DNA of 64,000 nt from an uncultured Bryobacterales bacterium (GTDB lineage: Bacteria > Acidobacteriota > Terriglobia > Bryobacterales > UBA6623), in the NCBI GenBank assembly GCA_958295955.1, contig OY282420.1, positions 1,688,435 through 1,752,434 of the forward strand, given 5' to 3'. Positions 44,642-54,282 of the stretch are shown in pieces. The notes beneath the pieces were generated by a model, which ran no database searches, was not told where the DNA came from, and saw only the letters and a program-made list of their open reading frames with translations. Within the stretch, counting starts at the first letter, position 1. Every line of letters begins with the position of its first letter. Both the position numbers and the translations under genes were made by a program.

Positions 44642-45496
44642 ATGAGATTCCCGCTATCGCCTCGCGCCGGCCGCGTATTCCCGGCCGCAATCGCGGCCGT
44701 ATTCTCGGCCTGCGCCCAAACCCCAAGCGAGCTTACCGTGAGCGATGCCGCGACCTCGTTGCAGCGCGGGGATTTCGAGGAAGCGATTCGCGCCGCCAAC
44801 GGCTTGCTCGCAGCCGAGACTCCCAACCTCGCCGCGTATTGGGTGCGCGCGAGGGCTTACGAGCAGTCCGGTAATTTCGCCGCGGCGATCGAGGATTACG
44901 CGAAGCTGCTCGAATACCGCCCCGGCGACCCGCAAATCCACAACGCCATCGGGGCCGCCGCCTTCAAGAACGCCGATATCGAACGCTCGATCGAAGCCTT
45001 CGACGCCGCAATCGAGCAGGAACCCGCGCAGGAACCGCATCACTGGCAGCGCGGCATCTCGTACTACTACGCCGAACGCTTCGCGGAGGGCGAAGAGCAA
45101 TTTCAAATGCACCGCGCCGTCAATCCGCAAGACGTCGAAAATGCCGTCTGGCACTTTCTCTGCGCGGCGCCTCTGATCGGAACCGTCAATGCCCGCGCCC
45201 GGCTGATTCCCATCGACAACGACGCCCGCGCGCCCATGATGGAGATTTACGGCCTGTTCCGCGGCGAAGCGAGCGCGGACGACGTGATCGAACGGGCTCG
45301 CAAGGCGCCGTCGCCCGACGAACTCACCGGACAGATGTTTTACGCGCACCTCTATCTGGGGCTGTATCACGAAGCCCACGGCCGCGCGGCGGCCGCCGCC
45401 GAGCACATCGCCAAGGCCGTGCGCGACTACCCCGTAAGCCATTACATGGGGCACGTGGCGCGGGTTCACCAGCAGATCCGCAACCGCGGCAAATAA
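44642..45496 (+). CDS. TPR lipoprotein
   Basis: This 284-residue protein has a signal with a lipobox-like end (AVFSAC, Cys24), so it is probably anchored in a membrane. Three to four TPR-type helix pairs cover residues 33-145 (SLQRGDFEEAIRAANGLLA, ARAYEQSGNFAAAIEDYAKL and similar), and another pair lies near 235-265. The middle has HWQRGISYYYAERFAEGEEQF, a motif seen in stand-alone tetratricopeptide proteins. It is divergent from the MoxR operon and lies before an acyl-CoA dehydrogenase gene without overlap. It is likely a protein-binding scaffold; the partner is unknown. Confidence 0.75.
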   Translation: MRFPLSPRAGRVFPAAIAAVFSACAQTPSELTVSDAATSLQRGDFEEAIRAANGLLAAETPNLAAYWVRARAYEQSGNFAAAIEDYAKLLEYRPGDPQIHNAIGAAAFKNADIERSIEAFDAAIEQEPAQEPHHWQRGISYYYAERFAEGEEQFQMHRAVNPQDVENAVWHFLCAAPLIGTVNARARLIPIDNDARAPMMEIYGLFRGEASADDVIERARKAPSPDELTGQMFYAHLYLGLYHEAHGRAAAAAEHIAKAVRDYPVSHYMGHVARVHQQIRNRGK

Positions 45497-45574
45497 CCTC
45501 GGCGTCTTGCTCTCCGCTCTCCACCGGCCGCGCCGGCAGCCCGGCGCATCGGTGGTACGATAGCGCCAATCCTC

Positions 45575-46777
45575 ATGAACTTCGAATACTCACCGAAAGT
45601 CAAAGACTTGCAAGCCCGTCTGAGCGCCTTCATGGACGCGCACATCTACCCCAACGAGGCAAAATTCCGCAGTCAGATCGACGCCGGCGACCGCTGGGAG
45701 CATCCGCCGATCCTGGACGAGCTCAAAGCGAAGGCCCGCGCCGAGGGTCTCTGGAATCTTTTCCTGCCCGACAGCGAGCACGGCGCCGGTCTGACCAATC
45801 TCGAATACGCGCCGCTGTGCGAAATCATGGGCCGCGCGTCTTTCGCCTCGGAGGTTTTCAATTGCTCGGCGCCCGATACCGGCAACATGGAAGTGCTGGT
45901 CCGCTACGGCACGGACGAGCACAAGGAGAAGTGGCTGAAACCGCTGCTCAACGGCGAAATCCGCTCCTGCTTCTCGATGACGGAGCCGGACGTGGCTTCT
46001 TCGGACGCGACCAATATCCGCTCGCGCATCGTGCGCGATGGCGATGAGTACGTCATCAACGGCAAAAAATGGTGGTCTTCCGGAGCGGGCGACAAACGCT
46101 GCAAGCTGTCGATCTTCATGGGCAAGACCAACCCGGACGCCGCGAAGCACAAGCAGCAGGCAATGATTCTTGTTCCGCTGGATACGCCCGGCGTGAAGAT
46201 CGAGCGCATGCTGACCGTGTTCGGCTACGACCATGCCTCGCACGGCCACGGCCAGATCACCTTCACGGACGTGCGCGTACCGGCGTCGAACCTGCTGCTG
46301 GGCGAGGGGCGCGGTTTCGAGATCGCCCAGGGACGCCTCGGCCCCGGCCGCATCCACCACTGCATGCGCTCGGTCGGCATTGCCGAGCGCGCTCTCGAAG
46401 CGATGTGCAGGCGCGCCAAGTCGCGCACCGCGTTCGGCAAGACCCTCGCGGAGCACGGCGCGCTGCGCAAGGACATCGCCGATTCGCGGATGGAAATCGA
46501 GCAGACGCGCCTGATGGTGCTGAAAGCCGCCTACATGATGGACACCGTCGGCAACAAGGTTGCGCGCCAGGAGATCGCCCAGATCAAGGTTATCGCGCCG
46601 AACATGGCCTTGCGCGTGATCGACCGTGCGCTGCAGGCGCACGGCGCGATGGGCGTCTGCCAGGACGCCTTCCTGGCCGGCGCGTGGGCAAGCCAGCGCA
46701 CGCTGCGCCTGGCCGACGGGCCGGACGAAGTTCACCGCGAGACGGTCGCCAAGCTGGAGCTGCGCAAGTACGAGTAG
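45575..46777 (+). CDS. acyl-CoA dehydrogenase (ACAD10/11-like)
   Basis: This 400-residue FAD enzyme oxidises an acyl-CoA to the 2,3-enoyl form. The N-terminal helical domain ([18 protein letters not shown]) is followed by the substrate/FAD motif [16 protein letters not shown] (about 127-142), a middle beta domain and the C-terminal helical domain with SKRTAFGK-like sequence ([15 protein letters not shown]) and [16 protein letters not shown]. The VASSDATNI form is typical of the ACAD10/11 branch. There is no ribosome site at the ATG at 45575; TACGAT about 20 bases upstream could be a -10 box. It converges on the formylglycine enzyme gene. Confidence 0.93.
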   Translation: MNFEYSPKVKDLQARLSAFMDAHIYPNEAKFRSQIDAGDRWEHPPILDELKAKARAEGLWNLFLPDSEHGAGLTNLEYAPLCEIMGRASFASEVFNCSAPDTGNMEVLVRYGTDEHKEKWLKPLLNGEIRSCFSMTEPDVASSDATNIRSRIVRDGDEYVINGKKWWSSGAGDKRCKLSIFMGKTNPDAAKHKQQAMILVPLDTPGVKIERMLTVFGYDHASHGHGQITFTDVRVPASNLLLGEGRGFEIAQGRLGPGRIHHCMRSVGIAERALEAMCRRAKSRTAFGKTLAEHGALRKDIADSRMEIEQTRLMVLKAAYMMDTVGNKVARQEIAQIKVIAPNMALRVIDRALQAHGAMGVCQDAFLAGAWASQRTLRLADGPDEVHRETVAKLELRKYE

Positions 46778-46783
46778 CCGCCC

Positions 46784-46799
46784 GCGGCGCAAGCGCCGC
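46784..46799. terminator. hairpin between convergent genes
   Basis: A perfect 6-bp stem GCGGCG/CGCCGC with loop CAAG lies between the converging stops of the acyl-CoA dehydrogenase and the formylglycine enzyme. A short T-rich run (CTTTATTT) begins only nine bases later on the plus strand, so termination is uncertain. Confidence 0.3.
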
Positions 46800-46810
46800 A
46801 GGAGCCGCCT

Positions 46811-47824
46811 TTATTTCTTGCGACCCGCGCCCCCCGCGTCGCGGACGCAGCGGAAGCCCAGGTTCGCCGTCGAGCTGTCCGGGGTATTCGAGGTGCGCGC
46901 CGCGACGCGGTAGCGGTTGCAGTAAGAGGCGTGGCAGAGGAACGAGCCGCCTTTCATTACCCGCGCCTCGCCGCCGGGCGGGCCGACCGGATTCGATTTG
47001 GTCGCCGTGACGTGATACGCGGGATGAAACCAGTCGGCGCACCATTCCCAGACGTTGCCGGTAATCGAATAAACGCCGTAGCCGTTGGGCGGAAACGCAT
47101 CGACCGGAGACGTGCCCTTGTAGCCGTCCGCGCCGCTGTCTTCCGCCGGAAAACGCCCCTGCCAGACGTTGCACAGATGTTTGCCGCCGGGTTCCAGCTC
47201 GCGGCCCCAGGGATAGGCGTTCTGCTCCAGCCCTCCGCGCGCCGCGTACTCCCACTCGGCCTCGGTAGGCAGGCGCTTTCCGGCCCAGCCGCAGTAGGCC
47301 GCGGCGTCGGCGTGGGAGACGTGCGTGACCGGGTGCTCCCGGCGCCAAGCGATGCTCGAATGCGGACCTTCCGGGCGCGCCCAGTAGGCGCCGGCGACCT
47401 TGCACCACCACTCGTGGCCGGCGACCGTATCGTCCACAAGCTCGTCGTACGCGCCTTCGGGAATCTGATTGCGGAAAACGAACGACCAGCCGAACCGCTC
47501 CGCTTCGGTCTTGTACGCGGTTGCCGCGACGAACTCCCCGAATGCCTCGATCGTCACCGGAAACGTGTCGATGTAGAACGGATCGACGTGAACTTCGCGC
47601 ACCGGACCCTCGCCGTCGGCGGGAAATCCCAAATCGGTCTCGGTACCCATCAAAAACCTTCCGCCGTCGAGCGCGGTCATCCCTTCGACGGAACCCTTGT
47701 CGGCCTTCCGGCGGCGCTCCGACAACACCCGCGACTCGGCCAGAACCCGCGCGCGGTCGATGCTCGGCAGGCAGCAGGGGTGCGGGCCGGCTAGCGGCAG
47801 CGGCGCCGCGATCTTGCTGCCCAT
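46811..47824 (-). CDS. formylglycine-generating enzyme
   Basis: This 337-residue protein is a true formylglycine-generating enzyme, which oxidises the Cys of CxPxR motifs in sulfatases. The FGE-sulfatase domain spans about 47-326 (GRFLMGTETDLGFPADGEGPVR, WEYAARGG, ITGNVWEWCADW). The catalytic pair that binds copper is present as Cys297 and Cys302 in GGSFLCHASYC, with the five-residue spacing of human FGE Cys336/341. The ATG at 47824 has a GAGGAGG site and overlaps the last base of the parvulin stop (TAATG). Its likely client is the sulfatase at 9587-10996. There is no signal peptide, so it acts in the cytoplasm before export. Confidence 0.93.
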   Translation of the reverse strand: MGSKIAAPLPLAGPHPCCLPSIDRARVLAESRVLSERRRKADKGSVEGMTALDGGRFLMGTETDLGFPADGEGPVREVHVDPFYIDTFPVTIEAFGEFVAATAYKTEAERFGWSFVFRNQIPEGAYDELVDDTVAGHEWWCKVAGAYWARPEGPHSSIAWRREHPVTHVSHADAAAYCGWAGKRLPTEAEWEYAARGGLEQNAYPWGRELEPGGKHLCNVWQGRFPAEDSGADGYKGTSPVDAFPPNGYGVYSITGNVWEWCADWFHPAYHVTATKSNPVGPPGGEARVMKGGSFLCHASYCNRYRVAARTSNTPDSSTANLGFRCVRDAGGAGRKK

Positions 47825-48738
47825 TACCGCCTCCTCGTCACGACCGCGGCATCGATGGCAGCGTTGTCCTCCACCGCCGCGCGTTCGCGGAGCTTGTCGA
47901 CAGCGGTCTCCAGCGCCTGCGTCCGGCGGTCGTTCATCAACTGTTCTTCGATCGCGGAGGCAACTTCCTTGAGCGGCTGCAAGCCCTCGGGCCTACGGTC
48001 GATGAGCTTGGCGATGTGAAAGCCGAAGACGGTTTGGAAGACCTCGCTCGTCTCGCCGACCTTCATCTCGAAGACCACGTCTTCGAACTCGGGAACCATC
48101 CGCCCGCGCGGGAACCAGCCCAGGTCGCCGCCGTTGCCGGGACAATCGGACTGCTCGTCGGCGATGTCCTCGAACACGCGCCCGGCCCGCAGCTCGGCAT
48201 ACAGCTTGTCGATGGCTTCCCTGGCCTGCTCTGCGCTCACGTCCTTTTCCACGTGCTTGACGATGTGCGCGGCGCGCAGGGTTTCCGGCGTCTTGAAGCG
48301 CGCCTTGTTCTTGCGGTAGAACTCCGCGACTTCCCTCGGCTTCGGCGGCCGCGCCTTGGCGGTGATGCGGCCGATCAGCGCATCGACCCGCAGCCGCGTC
48401 TCGACCTCGCTGCGGAGTCGGTCTTCGTCGATGTCCGCTTCCTTGAATTTTTCCTCGCCGCCGTAGCGTTCGACCGCCTCGGCGAATGCCTTGCGCACAT
48501 CCTCTTCAGGCAGGGGCGCGGCGTCTCTCAAGGCTTCCTGCCGCAGCAGAGTCTGCTCGATGACGTTTTCGCGCGCCCACTCGACGGCGCGCTGCTCGAT
48601 GGCCTCCGGCGTGAGGCCGTATGTCTGCTGCTCCTGCTCGGACAATTGACCGAAACGCTGCCGCAGGCTCTCGGCTTCGCGCGCCAGCACGGCATCGTCC
48701 ACTTTTTCGCCGTTTACGACCAGGCCCATGCCGGTCAT
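47824..48738 (-). CDS. parvulin-type peptidyl-prolyl isomerase, no signal peptide
   Basis: This 304-residue protein has an N-terminal helical chaperone region (SurA/trigger-like, about 10-130) and a parvulin domain (about 136-240). The latter shows RAAHIVKHVEKDVSAEQA, the signature GGDLGWFPRGRMVPEFEDVVFEM and TVFGFHIAKLIDRRPEG. It helps fold proteins by Pro isomerisation. No signal peptide is present with starts at 48738 or 48729, so unlike most PpiC proteins it is probably cytoplasmic. It is coupled to the formylglycine enzyme (stop and start share a base), suggesting a role in keeping sulfatases or other exported clients unfolded for modification. Confidence 0.85.
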   Translation of the reverse strand: MTGMGLVVNGEKVDDAVLAREAESLRQRFGQLSEQEQQTYGLTPEAIEQRAVEWARENVIEQTLLRQEALRDAAPLPEEDVRKAFAEAVERYGGEEKFKEADIDEDRLRSEVETRLRVDALIGRITAKARPPKPREVAEFYRKNKARFKTPETLRAAHIVKHVEKDVSAEQAREAIDKLYAELRAGRVFEDIADEQSDCPGNGGDLGWFPRGRMVPEFEDVVFEMKVGETSEVFQTVFGFHIAKLIDRRPEGLQPLKEVASAIEEQLMNDRRTQALETAVDKLRERAAVEDNAAIDAAVVTRRR

Positions 48739-48813
48739 TGTAACCGTCGCCGCCGGACGGTTGCCCGCCTGTTCCGGCGCCGCGATAATAGTCTTTCGTA
48801 GCGGGGAACAATC

Positions 48814-49533
48814 GTGAGCATTCAATCGCAACTTGTCGCATACGCCGACGGCGGCCAGGTCATGGAAGGCTACATGGCCTGGGACGATGCGGCTTCGGGC
48901 GAGCGCCCCGGCGTAATGATTGCTCATGCCTGGGCGGGGCGGGGCGAGTTCGAATGCCGGAAAGCCCGCGACCTCGCCGCGATGGGCTACGTCGGTTTCG
49001 CGCTCGATCTCTACGGGAAAGGCGTATTGGGATCGAGTCCCGAGGAAAACGCCGGCCTGATGCAGCCCTTCCTCGACAACCGCGCCAAGCTGCAGCGCCG
49101 GATGACCCAGGCGCTTGAACTGACGCGGTCGCAAGAGCCGGTCGATGCCTCGCGCGTTGCCGCAATGGGCTTTTGTTTCGGCGGGCTCTGCGTTCTCGAC
49201 CTGGCGCGGACCGGCGCGGACCTGCGGGGAGTCGTCAGCTTTCACGGGCTGTTCCATCCCGCCCCCAACATTTCCGGGCGGAAGATCCGCGCCAAGGTGT
49301 TGGCCCTGCACGGTTGGGACGACCCCATGGCCACGCCCGATCAGGTCGCCGCGCTCGGCCGGGAGTTGACCGCCGCCGGCGCCGACTGGCAAATCCACGC
49401 CTACGGCCGGACAACGCACGCGTTCACCAATCCGGCGGCGAACAATCCCGCCGCGGGCACGGTTTACAGCGCAAGCGCCGACAGGCGTTCGTGGCAGGCG
49501 CTGCGCAATTTCCTAAGCGAAACCCTGGCTTGA
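48814..49533 (+). CDS. dienelactone hydrolase family protein
   Basis: This 239-residue alpha/beta hydrolase belongs to the dienelactone hydrolase family. The nucleophile elbow is GFCFGG with a Cys nucleophile (about residue 118), and the acid and base of the triad are in HGWDDPMATP and RTTHAFTNP. It would open lactone or ester bonds of small molecules. It starts at GTG with a GGGGA site and is divergent from the parvulin gene. Real substrate unknown. Confidence 0.88.
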   Translation: MSIQSQLVAYADGGQVMEGYMAWDDAASGERPGVMIAHAWAGRGEFECRKARDLAAMGYVGFALDLYGKGVLGSSPEENAGLMQPFLDNRAKLQRRMTQALELTRSQEPVDASRVAAMGFCFGGLCVLDLARTGADLRGVVSFHGLFHPAPNISGRKIRAKVLALHGWDDPMATPDQVAALGRELTAAGADWQIHAYGRTTHAFTNPAANNPAAGTVYSASADRRSWQALRNFLSETLA

Positions 49534-49589
49534 GCTATGCCCGCAAGCAGCGCGGCAGAGCGTGCTACGATGCAACCGAGGTCGAATGA

Positions 49590-49913
49590 ATGTCAGAGTT
49601 GGCGCAGAAAAATTGCATTCCCTGCCGGGGCGGCGTACCCCCGCTCGAGGGAGAGGAACTTGCGGGCTTCGCCGCGGAGACGCCGCAATGGACCGTCGTT
49701 GACGGCCGCCGTATCGAGCGCGAGTTGACCTTCCCCGATTTTCGCCGGGCGCTCGACTTCACCAACAAGGTCGGCGAGTTGGCCGAACAGGAAGGCCATC
49801 ACCCCGACATCTACCTGGCTTGGGGCAAAGTCGGCATCCGGATCTGGACCCACAAAATCAATGGATTAACGGAGTCCGACTTCATCCTTGCAGCCAAAAT
49901 CGATCTTCTATAA
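49590..49913 (+). CDS. 4a-hydroxytetrahydrobiopterin dehydratase
   Basis: This 107-residue protein is pterin-4a-carbinolamine dehydratase, which regenerates pterin cofactor. The active-site region EGHHPDIYLAWGKVGIRIWTH (about 66-87) carries the His-His-Pro motif and second His. The N-terminal part includes CIPCRGG, a possible metal-binding or redox pair seen in bacterial members. The ATG at 49590 follows TACGAT by some 20 bases. No aromatic amino acid hydroxylase lies nearby, so it may serve another pterin enzyme, such as a molybdopterin-related one. Confidence 0.92.
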   Translation: MSELAQKNCIPCRGGVPPLEGEELAGFAAETPQWTVVDGRRIERELTFPDFRRALDFTNKVGELAEQEGHHPDIYLAWGKVGIRIWTHKINGLTESDFILAAKIDLL

Positions 49914-50008
49914 CCGCAGCAAGGCCGCTCGCCGGCAGGGGATTCGGGCGGCCATGCCGTCCGCTATAGTAGGATGTATTGCCCGCGCAGCGTCAATCGC
50001 GCCTGAGC

Positions 50009-51631
50009 ATGAAGAATTTTCGCTGGTTGCTGCTGATCGCCGCGGTTGTTGCGGCGTCGTCGATTGTGGGCGGGCGTTTCGGCCGGCGCATCGGCACCAA
50101 CGGCAATCTCATCGAAACGGGTCCGCTCGAAACCTACCTCGCCCGGGTCGAGCGCCTTACGCGGCTGCTCGACGACCGTTTCATGAACCCCATCGACTGG
50201 GACAAGACCATTTATTCCGGCGCGATCCCCAGCATGCTGGCGACGCTCGACCCGCATTCGACGTTCTTCGACCCGCAAGCATTTCAGAAAATGCGCGAGG
50301 AGCAGCGTGGCAGTTACGCGGGCGTCGGCATGCAGATCGACAATTTCCGGCGGCAGACCGTGGTCGATTTCCCCTTCCCGGACACGCCCGCGTTCGAGGG
50401 CGGCGTACTGCCCGGCGACATTATCGAAATGGTCGACGACCAATCGACCAAGGGGCTCAATGTAGTCGAGGTGGCTTCGCGGGTGAAAGGGCCGTCGGGG
50501 ACGAGCGTCCACCTCAGCTTGTCGCGCGAGGGAACCGACGGTTGGATTGAGCTCGATCTCGAACGCGCGAATATCCCGCGGCTGACGGTCCCGATTCGAA
50601 CAGTTTTCGATGGAAAAATCGGCTACCTGCGGGTGGAAAGCTTCGGCGACACGACCATTCTCGAATTGAACCGCGCAGTGGACGACCTCGAAGAGCGCCG
50701 GATCGAAGGTTTGCTGCTCGACCTGAGAGACAACAAAGGGGGGCTGCTCACCGCCGGGGTACACATGGCCGGGCGGTTTCTGGACGAGGGCGTCAGCGTG
50801 GTATCGCACCGCGGACGCGCCTCGCGGGAACGCAGGTACGACTCCCAGGCAGGCAGCGGAGCCTCCCGCTACCCGATGGTGGTGCTGGTCAACTGCAATT
50901 CGGCGTCCGCGTCCGAGATTGTCGCCGGCGCTCTGCAAGACCACGGCCGCGCTCTGATCGCCGGGACGACCACGTTCGGCAAGGGCTTGGTGCAATCGGT
51001 ATTCGCCCTGCCGGAATCGACCGGAATGGTGCTGACGACAGCGCGCTATTACACGCCGAGCGGCCGTTTGATTCAACGTCCCTATGAAAACATTTCGCGC
51101 AACGAATACTACGGCAATCCGTGCAGCGACCGCTACCGTCCCACTCAAGGGCCGGCCAGATTGACCGACAACGGCCGCAAGGTTTATGAGCGCGGCGGGA
51201 TTACTCCCGACGTGCGCATCGACGAGCCGCGCTTGACGCCGGCGCAATCGGCGATTCGCCGCGGGCGCAGCGTCGAGCGGTTCGTGGCCAAGCTGCGGGC
51301 TTCCGGGCACGCAATGACGCGCGGCCAAAGCCCCTCGCCCGAGTTGCTGTCGCGCCTGGAAGATTTTCTCGTCAGCGAAAGCGTCGTCGAAGACAGAAAG
51401 AAGCTGGTCGAGGAACGCGCTTTCCTGAAGCGTTCGCTGACGACCCATCTGCACATCTCGTACTTCGATTATTACGAAGGCTTGCGCGTTTTGGCGGCAT
51501 TGGACCCCGTCGTGCGGCAGGCTCGATCGCTGCTGGGAACCGCCGAACGCTTGCTGCGCGGCGAAGTGGACGCGCTGTCTCAGTACGAATCGCAGTTCGA
51601 CGCCCCCCCGTTCTCGCCCGCGGCTCAATAG
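50009..51631 (+). CDS. S41 carboxyl-terminal processing protease
   Basis: This 540-residue protease is a CtpA/Prc-type enzyme of the envelope. A signal/anchor helix (residues 5-20) is followed by an N-terminal helical region, a PDZ domain (about 100-185; GVGMQIDN, GGVLPGDIIEMVDDQ) and the S41 catalytic domain. The Ser-Lys dyad is Ser300 in NSASASE and Lys325 in TTFGKG, with the same 25-residue spacing as Ser430/Lys455 in E. coli Tsp. A C-terminal helical tail (about 440-530) completes it. The ATG at 50009 starts the signal; an upstream ATG at 49979 would add ten residues. It degrades or processes C-termini of periplasmic proteins. Confidence 0.93.
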   Translation: MKNFRWLLLIAAVVAASSIVGGRFGRRIGTNGNLIETGPLETYLARVERLTRLLDDRFMNPIDWDKTIYSGAIPSMLATLDPHSTFFDPQAFQKMREEQRGSYAGVGMQIDNFRRQTVVDFPFPDTPAFEGGVLPGDIIEMVDDQSTKGLNVVEVASRVKGPSGTSVHLSLSREGTDGWIELDLERANIPRLTVPIRTVFDGKIGYLRVESFGDTTILELNRAVDDLEERRIEGLLLDLRDNKGGLLTAGVHMAGRFLDEGVSVVSHRGRASRERRYDSQAGSGASRYPMVVLVNCNSASASEIVAGALQDHGRALIAGTTTFGKGLVQSVFALPESTGMVLTTARYYTPSGRLIQRPYENISRNEYYGNPCSDRYRPTQGPARLTDNGRKVYERGGITPDVRIDEPRLTPAQSAIRRGRSVERFVAKLRASGHAMTRGQSPSPELLSRLEDFLVSESVVEDRKKLVEERAFLKRSLTTHLHISYFDYYEGLRVLAALDPVVRQARSLLGTAERLLRGEVDALSQYESQFDAPPFSPAAQ

Positions 51632-51700
51632 CCCTCCGCGGCGGGCCGATTCTTTTTTCGCCGGCGGCCGCGCCGCCGTGTCGGGCTATCCTGGGATGCG

Positions 51701-53071
51701 ATGTCCACGTTAGCCGAGTATGTCCGCTCGAACGGCGGGCGATTCGAAAACGAATTGTTCGAATTTCTGCGCATTCCGAGCATCAGCACACTTCCCGATC
51801 ATCGCGCGGATATGCTTCGCGCCGCCGAGTTCGTCTCCGGCAAGCTGGCGGCCGCCGGGCTTGAAAACGTGGAAGTCATCGAGAATGCCGCGGGCAGGCC
51901 GTTGGTTTACGGCGATTGGCTGCATGCTCGGGGCAAGCCGACGGTGCTCTTTTACGGGCATTACGACGTGCAACCGGTCGATCCGCTCGAGCTTTGGGAG
52001 TCGCCGCCGTTCGAGCCGACCGTGCGCAACGGCAGCGTGTACGCGCGCGGCGCGGCGGATGACAAGGGGCAGTTCTATGCGCACGTCAAGGCGGTCGAGG
52101 CGCTGCGCGCGATGCACGGGGAATTGCCCGTTAACGTCAAGTTCCTGATCGAGGGCGAGGAAGAGGTCGGCGGCGAGGCGATCGAGGCTTATCTGGCGGC
52201 CAACGGCGAAAAGCTACAAGCCGACGTTGCTTTGGTATCGGACACCGCCATGTACGCGCCGGGCATACCGACCATCTGCACCGCTCTGCGGGGCATGGTC
52301 TATATGGAGTGGCAAGCCCGCGGGGCCGCGCGCGACCTGCATTCGGGACTCTACGGCGGCGTCGCTCCGAATCCGCTGTTCGGGTTGATCGAAGTTCTCG
52401 CGCAGTGCAAGGACGCCGAGGGGCGGGTGCTCATCCCCGGGTTCTACGACGATGTCGAAGCGCCGTCCGCGAAGGAAAAGGCAAGCTGGGCGGGCCTGCC
52501 CTTCGACGAGGCCGCTTATCTCCGCGACGAAGTGGGTTCGACCGCTCTGACCGGCGAGCCGGGCTTCTCGGTGTTCGAGCGCATCGGCGCGCGCCCGACC
52601 TTCGAGGTCCACGGCCTGCCCGGCGGCTTCACGGGTCCCGGCGCGAAGACGGTGATCCCCGCAACTGCCGCGGCAAAGGTCAGTACGCGGCTTGTGCCGC
52701 ATCAGGACCCCGTCAAAATCCTCGCCGGCATCGAGGCTTTCGTCTCCGCGCGCGCGCCGCAAGGAGTCGCGATCGAGATCCGCGAGATACACTCGGCGCC
52801 GGCGAGCCTGGCGGACCCCGATCACCCGGCGATCGCCAAGGCGGCTCAGGCGCTTGGCGGCGTGTGGGGCCGCGAAACGGTGTACGTCCGCTCGGGAGGG
52901 TCGATCCCCATCGTCGGCGAATTCCAGAAACGGCTGGGCATTCCGACCATCCTGATGGGCTTCGGCCTGCCCGATGACGGCCTGCATTCCCCGAACGAAA
53001 AATTCAGCCTCGAAAACTTTCACAAAGGCATTCTGGCGACGGCTCGGTTCCTGGAGCTTTTGCAGGCGTGA
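51701..53071 (+). CDS. M20 family dipeptidase
   Basis: This 456-residue protein is a di-zinc M20 peptidase of the PM20D/dipeptidase type. Metal-binding motifs are visible as FYGHYDVQPVDP (about 85-96), GAADDKGQFYAH (about 118-129) and the catalytic Glu pair in IEGEEEVGGE. The lid/dimerisation domain is in the middle (SGLYGGVAPNP). No signal peptide is present, so it acts in the cytoplasm on dipeptides or acyl-amino acids. It overlaps the MFS exporter gene by four bases (GTGA), so the two are coupled. Confidence 0.93.
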   Translation: MSTLAEYVRSNGGRFENELFEFLRIPSISTLPDHRADMLRAAEFVSGKLAAAGLENVEVIENAAGRPLVYGDWLHARGKPTVLFYGHYDVQPVDPLELWESPPFEPTVRNGSVYARGAADDKGQFYAHVKAVEALRAMHGELPVNVKFLIEGEEEVGGEAIEAYLAANGEKLQADVALVSDTAMYAPGIPTICTALRGMVYMEWQARGAARDLHSGLYGGVAPNPLFGLIEVLAQCKDAEGRVLIPGFYDDVEAPSAKEKASWAGLPFDEAAYLRDEVGSTALTGEPGFSVFERIGARPTFEVHGLPGGFTGPGAKTVIPATAAAKVSTRLVPHQDPVKILAGIEAFVSARAPQGVAIEIREIHSAPASLADPDHPAIAKAAQALGGVWGRETVYVRSGGSIPIVGEFQKRLGIPTILMGFGLPDDGLHSPNEKFSLENFHKGILATARFLELLQA

Positions 53072-54264
53072 GCCCGGTCAACCGCAATCGGCTGGCGTCC
53101 GCGTTGGCCTACGTGGTCGCTCTGGGTCCCTTCTCGATCGATACCTATCTGCCGGCGATCCCCCGCATCGCGCGGGAATTCGCAGCGGATATCCAGCTTG
53201 TCGAAGCGTCGATCAGCACGTTCCTGCTCGGGCTGGCGGTCGGCCAACTCATCGGCGCGCCGATGTCCGACCGCATCGGCCGCCGTCCGACCGCTTTTCG
53301 GGGCCTGACCGTCTTCGTGCTCGCCGGAGCGGGGATTTTCGTCTGCCGGTCGACCGCGCAACTGCTCGCCTTGCGGTTCGTGCAAGCGGTCGGCGCGGGT
53401 TTGACGATCGTCAACGCGGCCGCCGTCGTCAGCGACCTTTTCAAGCCGCGGGACGTCGCGCGGATGTTCAATACGATCGCCTTGATTCTGATGACGGCGC
53501 CGCTGGTTGCGCCCGTAGTCGGAGCGGTTCTGCTCGAGTTGCTCGGCTGGCGGTCGGTGTTCGCCTTTCTGGCGCTATACGGCGTCGGCGCGGCGGTCAT
53601 CTTTGCGCGGCTGATTCCGGAAACCGTAAAGGTTGAGAAAAACTCCGACGGCTTCGCCGCAATCGCGGGTTCCGCCGCGCGCTCGTTCGCCGCGGTGCTC
53701 TCCCGCGGCCGCGCGATGGGCTTCACGCTGTGCGGCGGCTTTGCGGCCGGCTGCATGTTCGTTTATTTGCAGGACTCGGCATTCGTTTACATGGATACGC
53801 TGGGCGTCTCCGCCGGGCTGTTCCCGGTGGTCTTCGGCGCGAATATCGTGACCATGATCGCCTTCAACCGGTTGAACCGGATTCTGCTGAGAACCCGCGA
53901 GCCGCAGCGGATTGCGCTCTGCGGCTGCATCGTTCAGGTTTCGATGTGCCTGCTGTTGTTGGCCGCCGCGCTGCCGGCGGAACCCACGCTCGCCCTGGTC
54001 ATGCCGCCGATCATGTTCGGCGTCGGCTGCGTGACGCTCATCATCGGCAACTGCATGGCCTGCTTTCTGGCGCATTTCCCCGAGAATCGGGGAGTCGCTT
54101 CCGGCATTGCCGGCAGCATCCAGTTCGCCTTGGGCGGAACGCTGGGGGCAACGGTCGGCGCCGTGCATGACGGGACGCTGGTCACGACGGCCACCGGGAT
54201 GCTGCTGAGCGCCTGCACGGCGCTGGCCTTCCTGGTCGGAACGGCGCGCAAGCCCGCCGCGTGA
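53068..54264 (+). CDS. Bcr/CflA-family MFS efflux protein
   Basis: This 398-residue membrane protein with 12 predicted helices belongs to the drug:H+ antiporter (Bcr/CflA) branch of the MFS. The signature GLAVGQLIGAPMSDRIGRRPTAF lies at about 72-94, and the helix-1 motif FSIDTYLPAIPRIAREF near the N-terminus. It starts at GTG overlapping the stop of the peptidase gene. The coupling suggests it exports a small peptide-like or toxic compound related to the peptidase product. It converges on the DUF1501 gene with 18 bases between stops and no terminator visible. Confidence 0.9.
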   Translation: MSPVNRNRLASALAYVVALGPFSIDTYLPAIPRIAREFAADIQLVEASISTFLLGLAVGQLIGAPMSDRIGRRPTAFRGLTVFVLAGAGIFVCRSTAQLLALRFVQAVGAGLTIVNAAAVVSDLFKPRDVARMFNTIALILMTAPLVAPVVGAVLLELLGWRSVFAFLALYGVGAAVIFARLIPETVKVEKNSDGFAAIAGSAARSFAAVLSRGRAMGFTLCGGFAAGCMFVYLQDSAFVYMDTLGVSAGLFPVVFGANIVTMIAFNRLNRILLRTREPQRIALCGCIVQVSMCLLLLAAALPAEPTLALVMPPIMFGVGCVTLIIGNCMACFLAHFPENRGVASGIAGSIQFALGGTLGATVGAVHDGTLVTTATGMLLSACTALAFLVGTARKPAA

Positions 54265-54282
54265 CTTTCCTGCCCAGGAGCG

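Noticed and set aside
51632-51700. Possible terminator after the S41 protease gene
   Set aside because: A T-run (CTTTTTTC) is present, but the only stem before it is four base pairs with a two-base loop, too short to fold.
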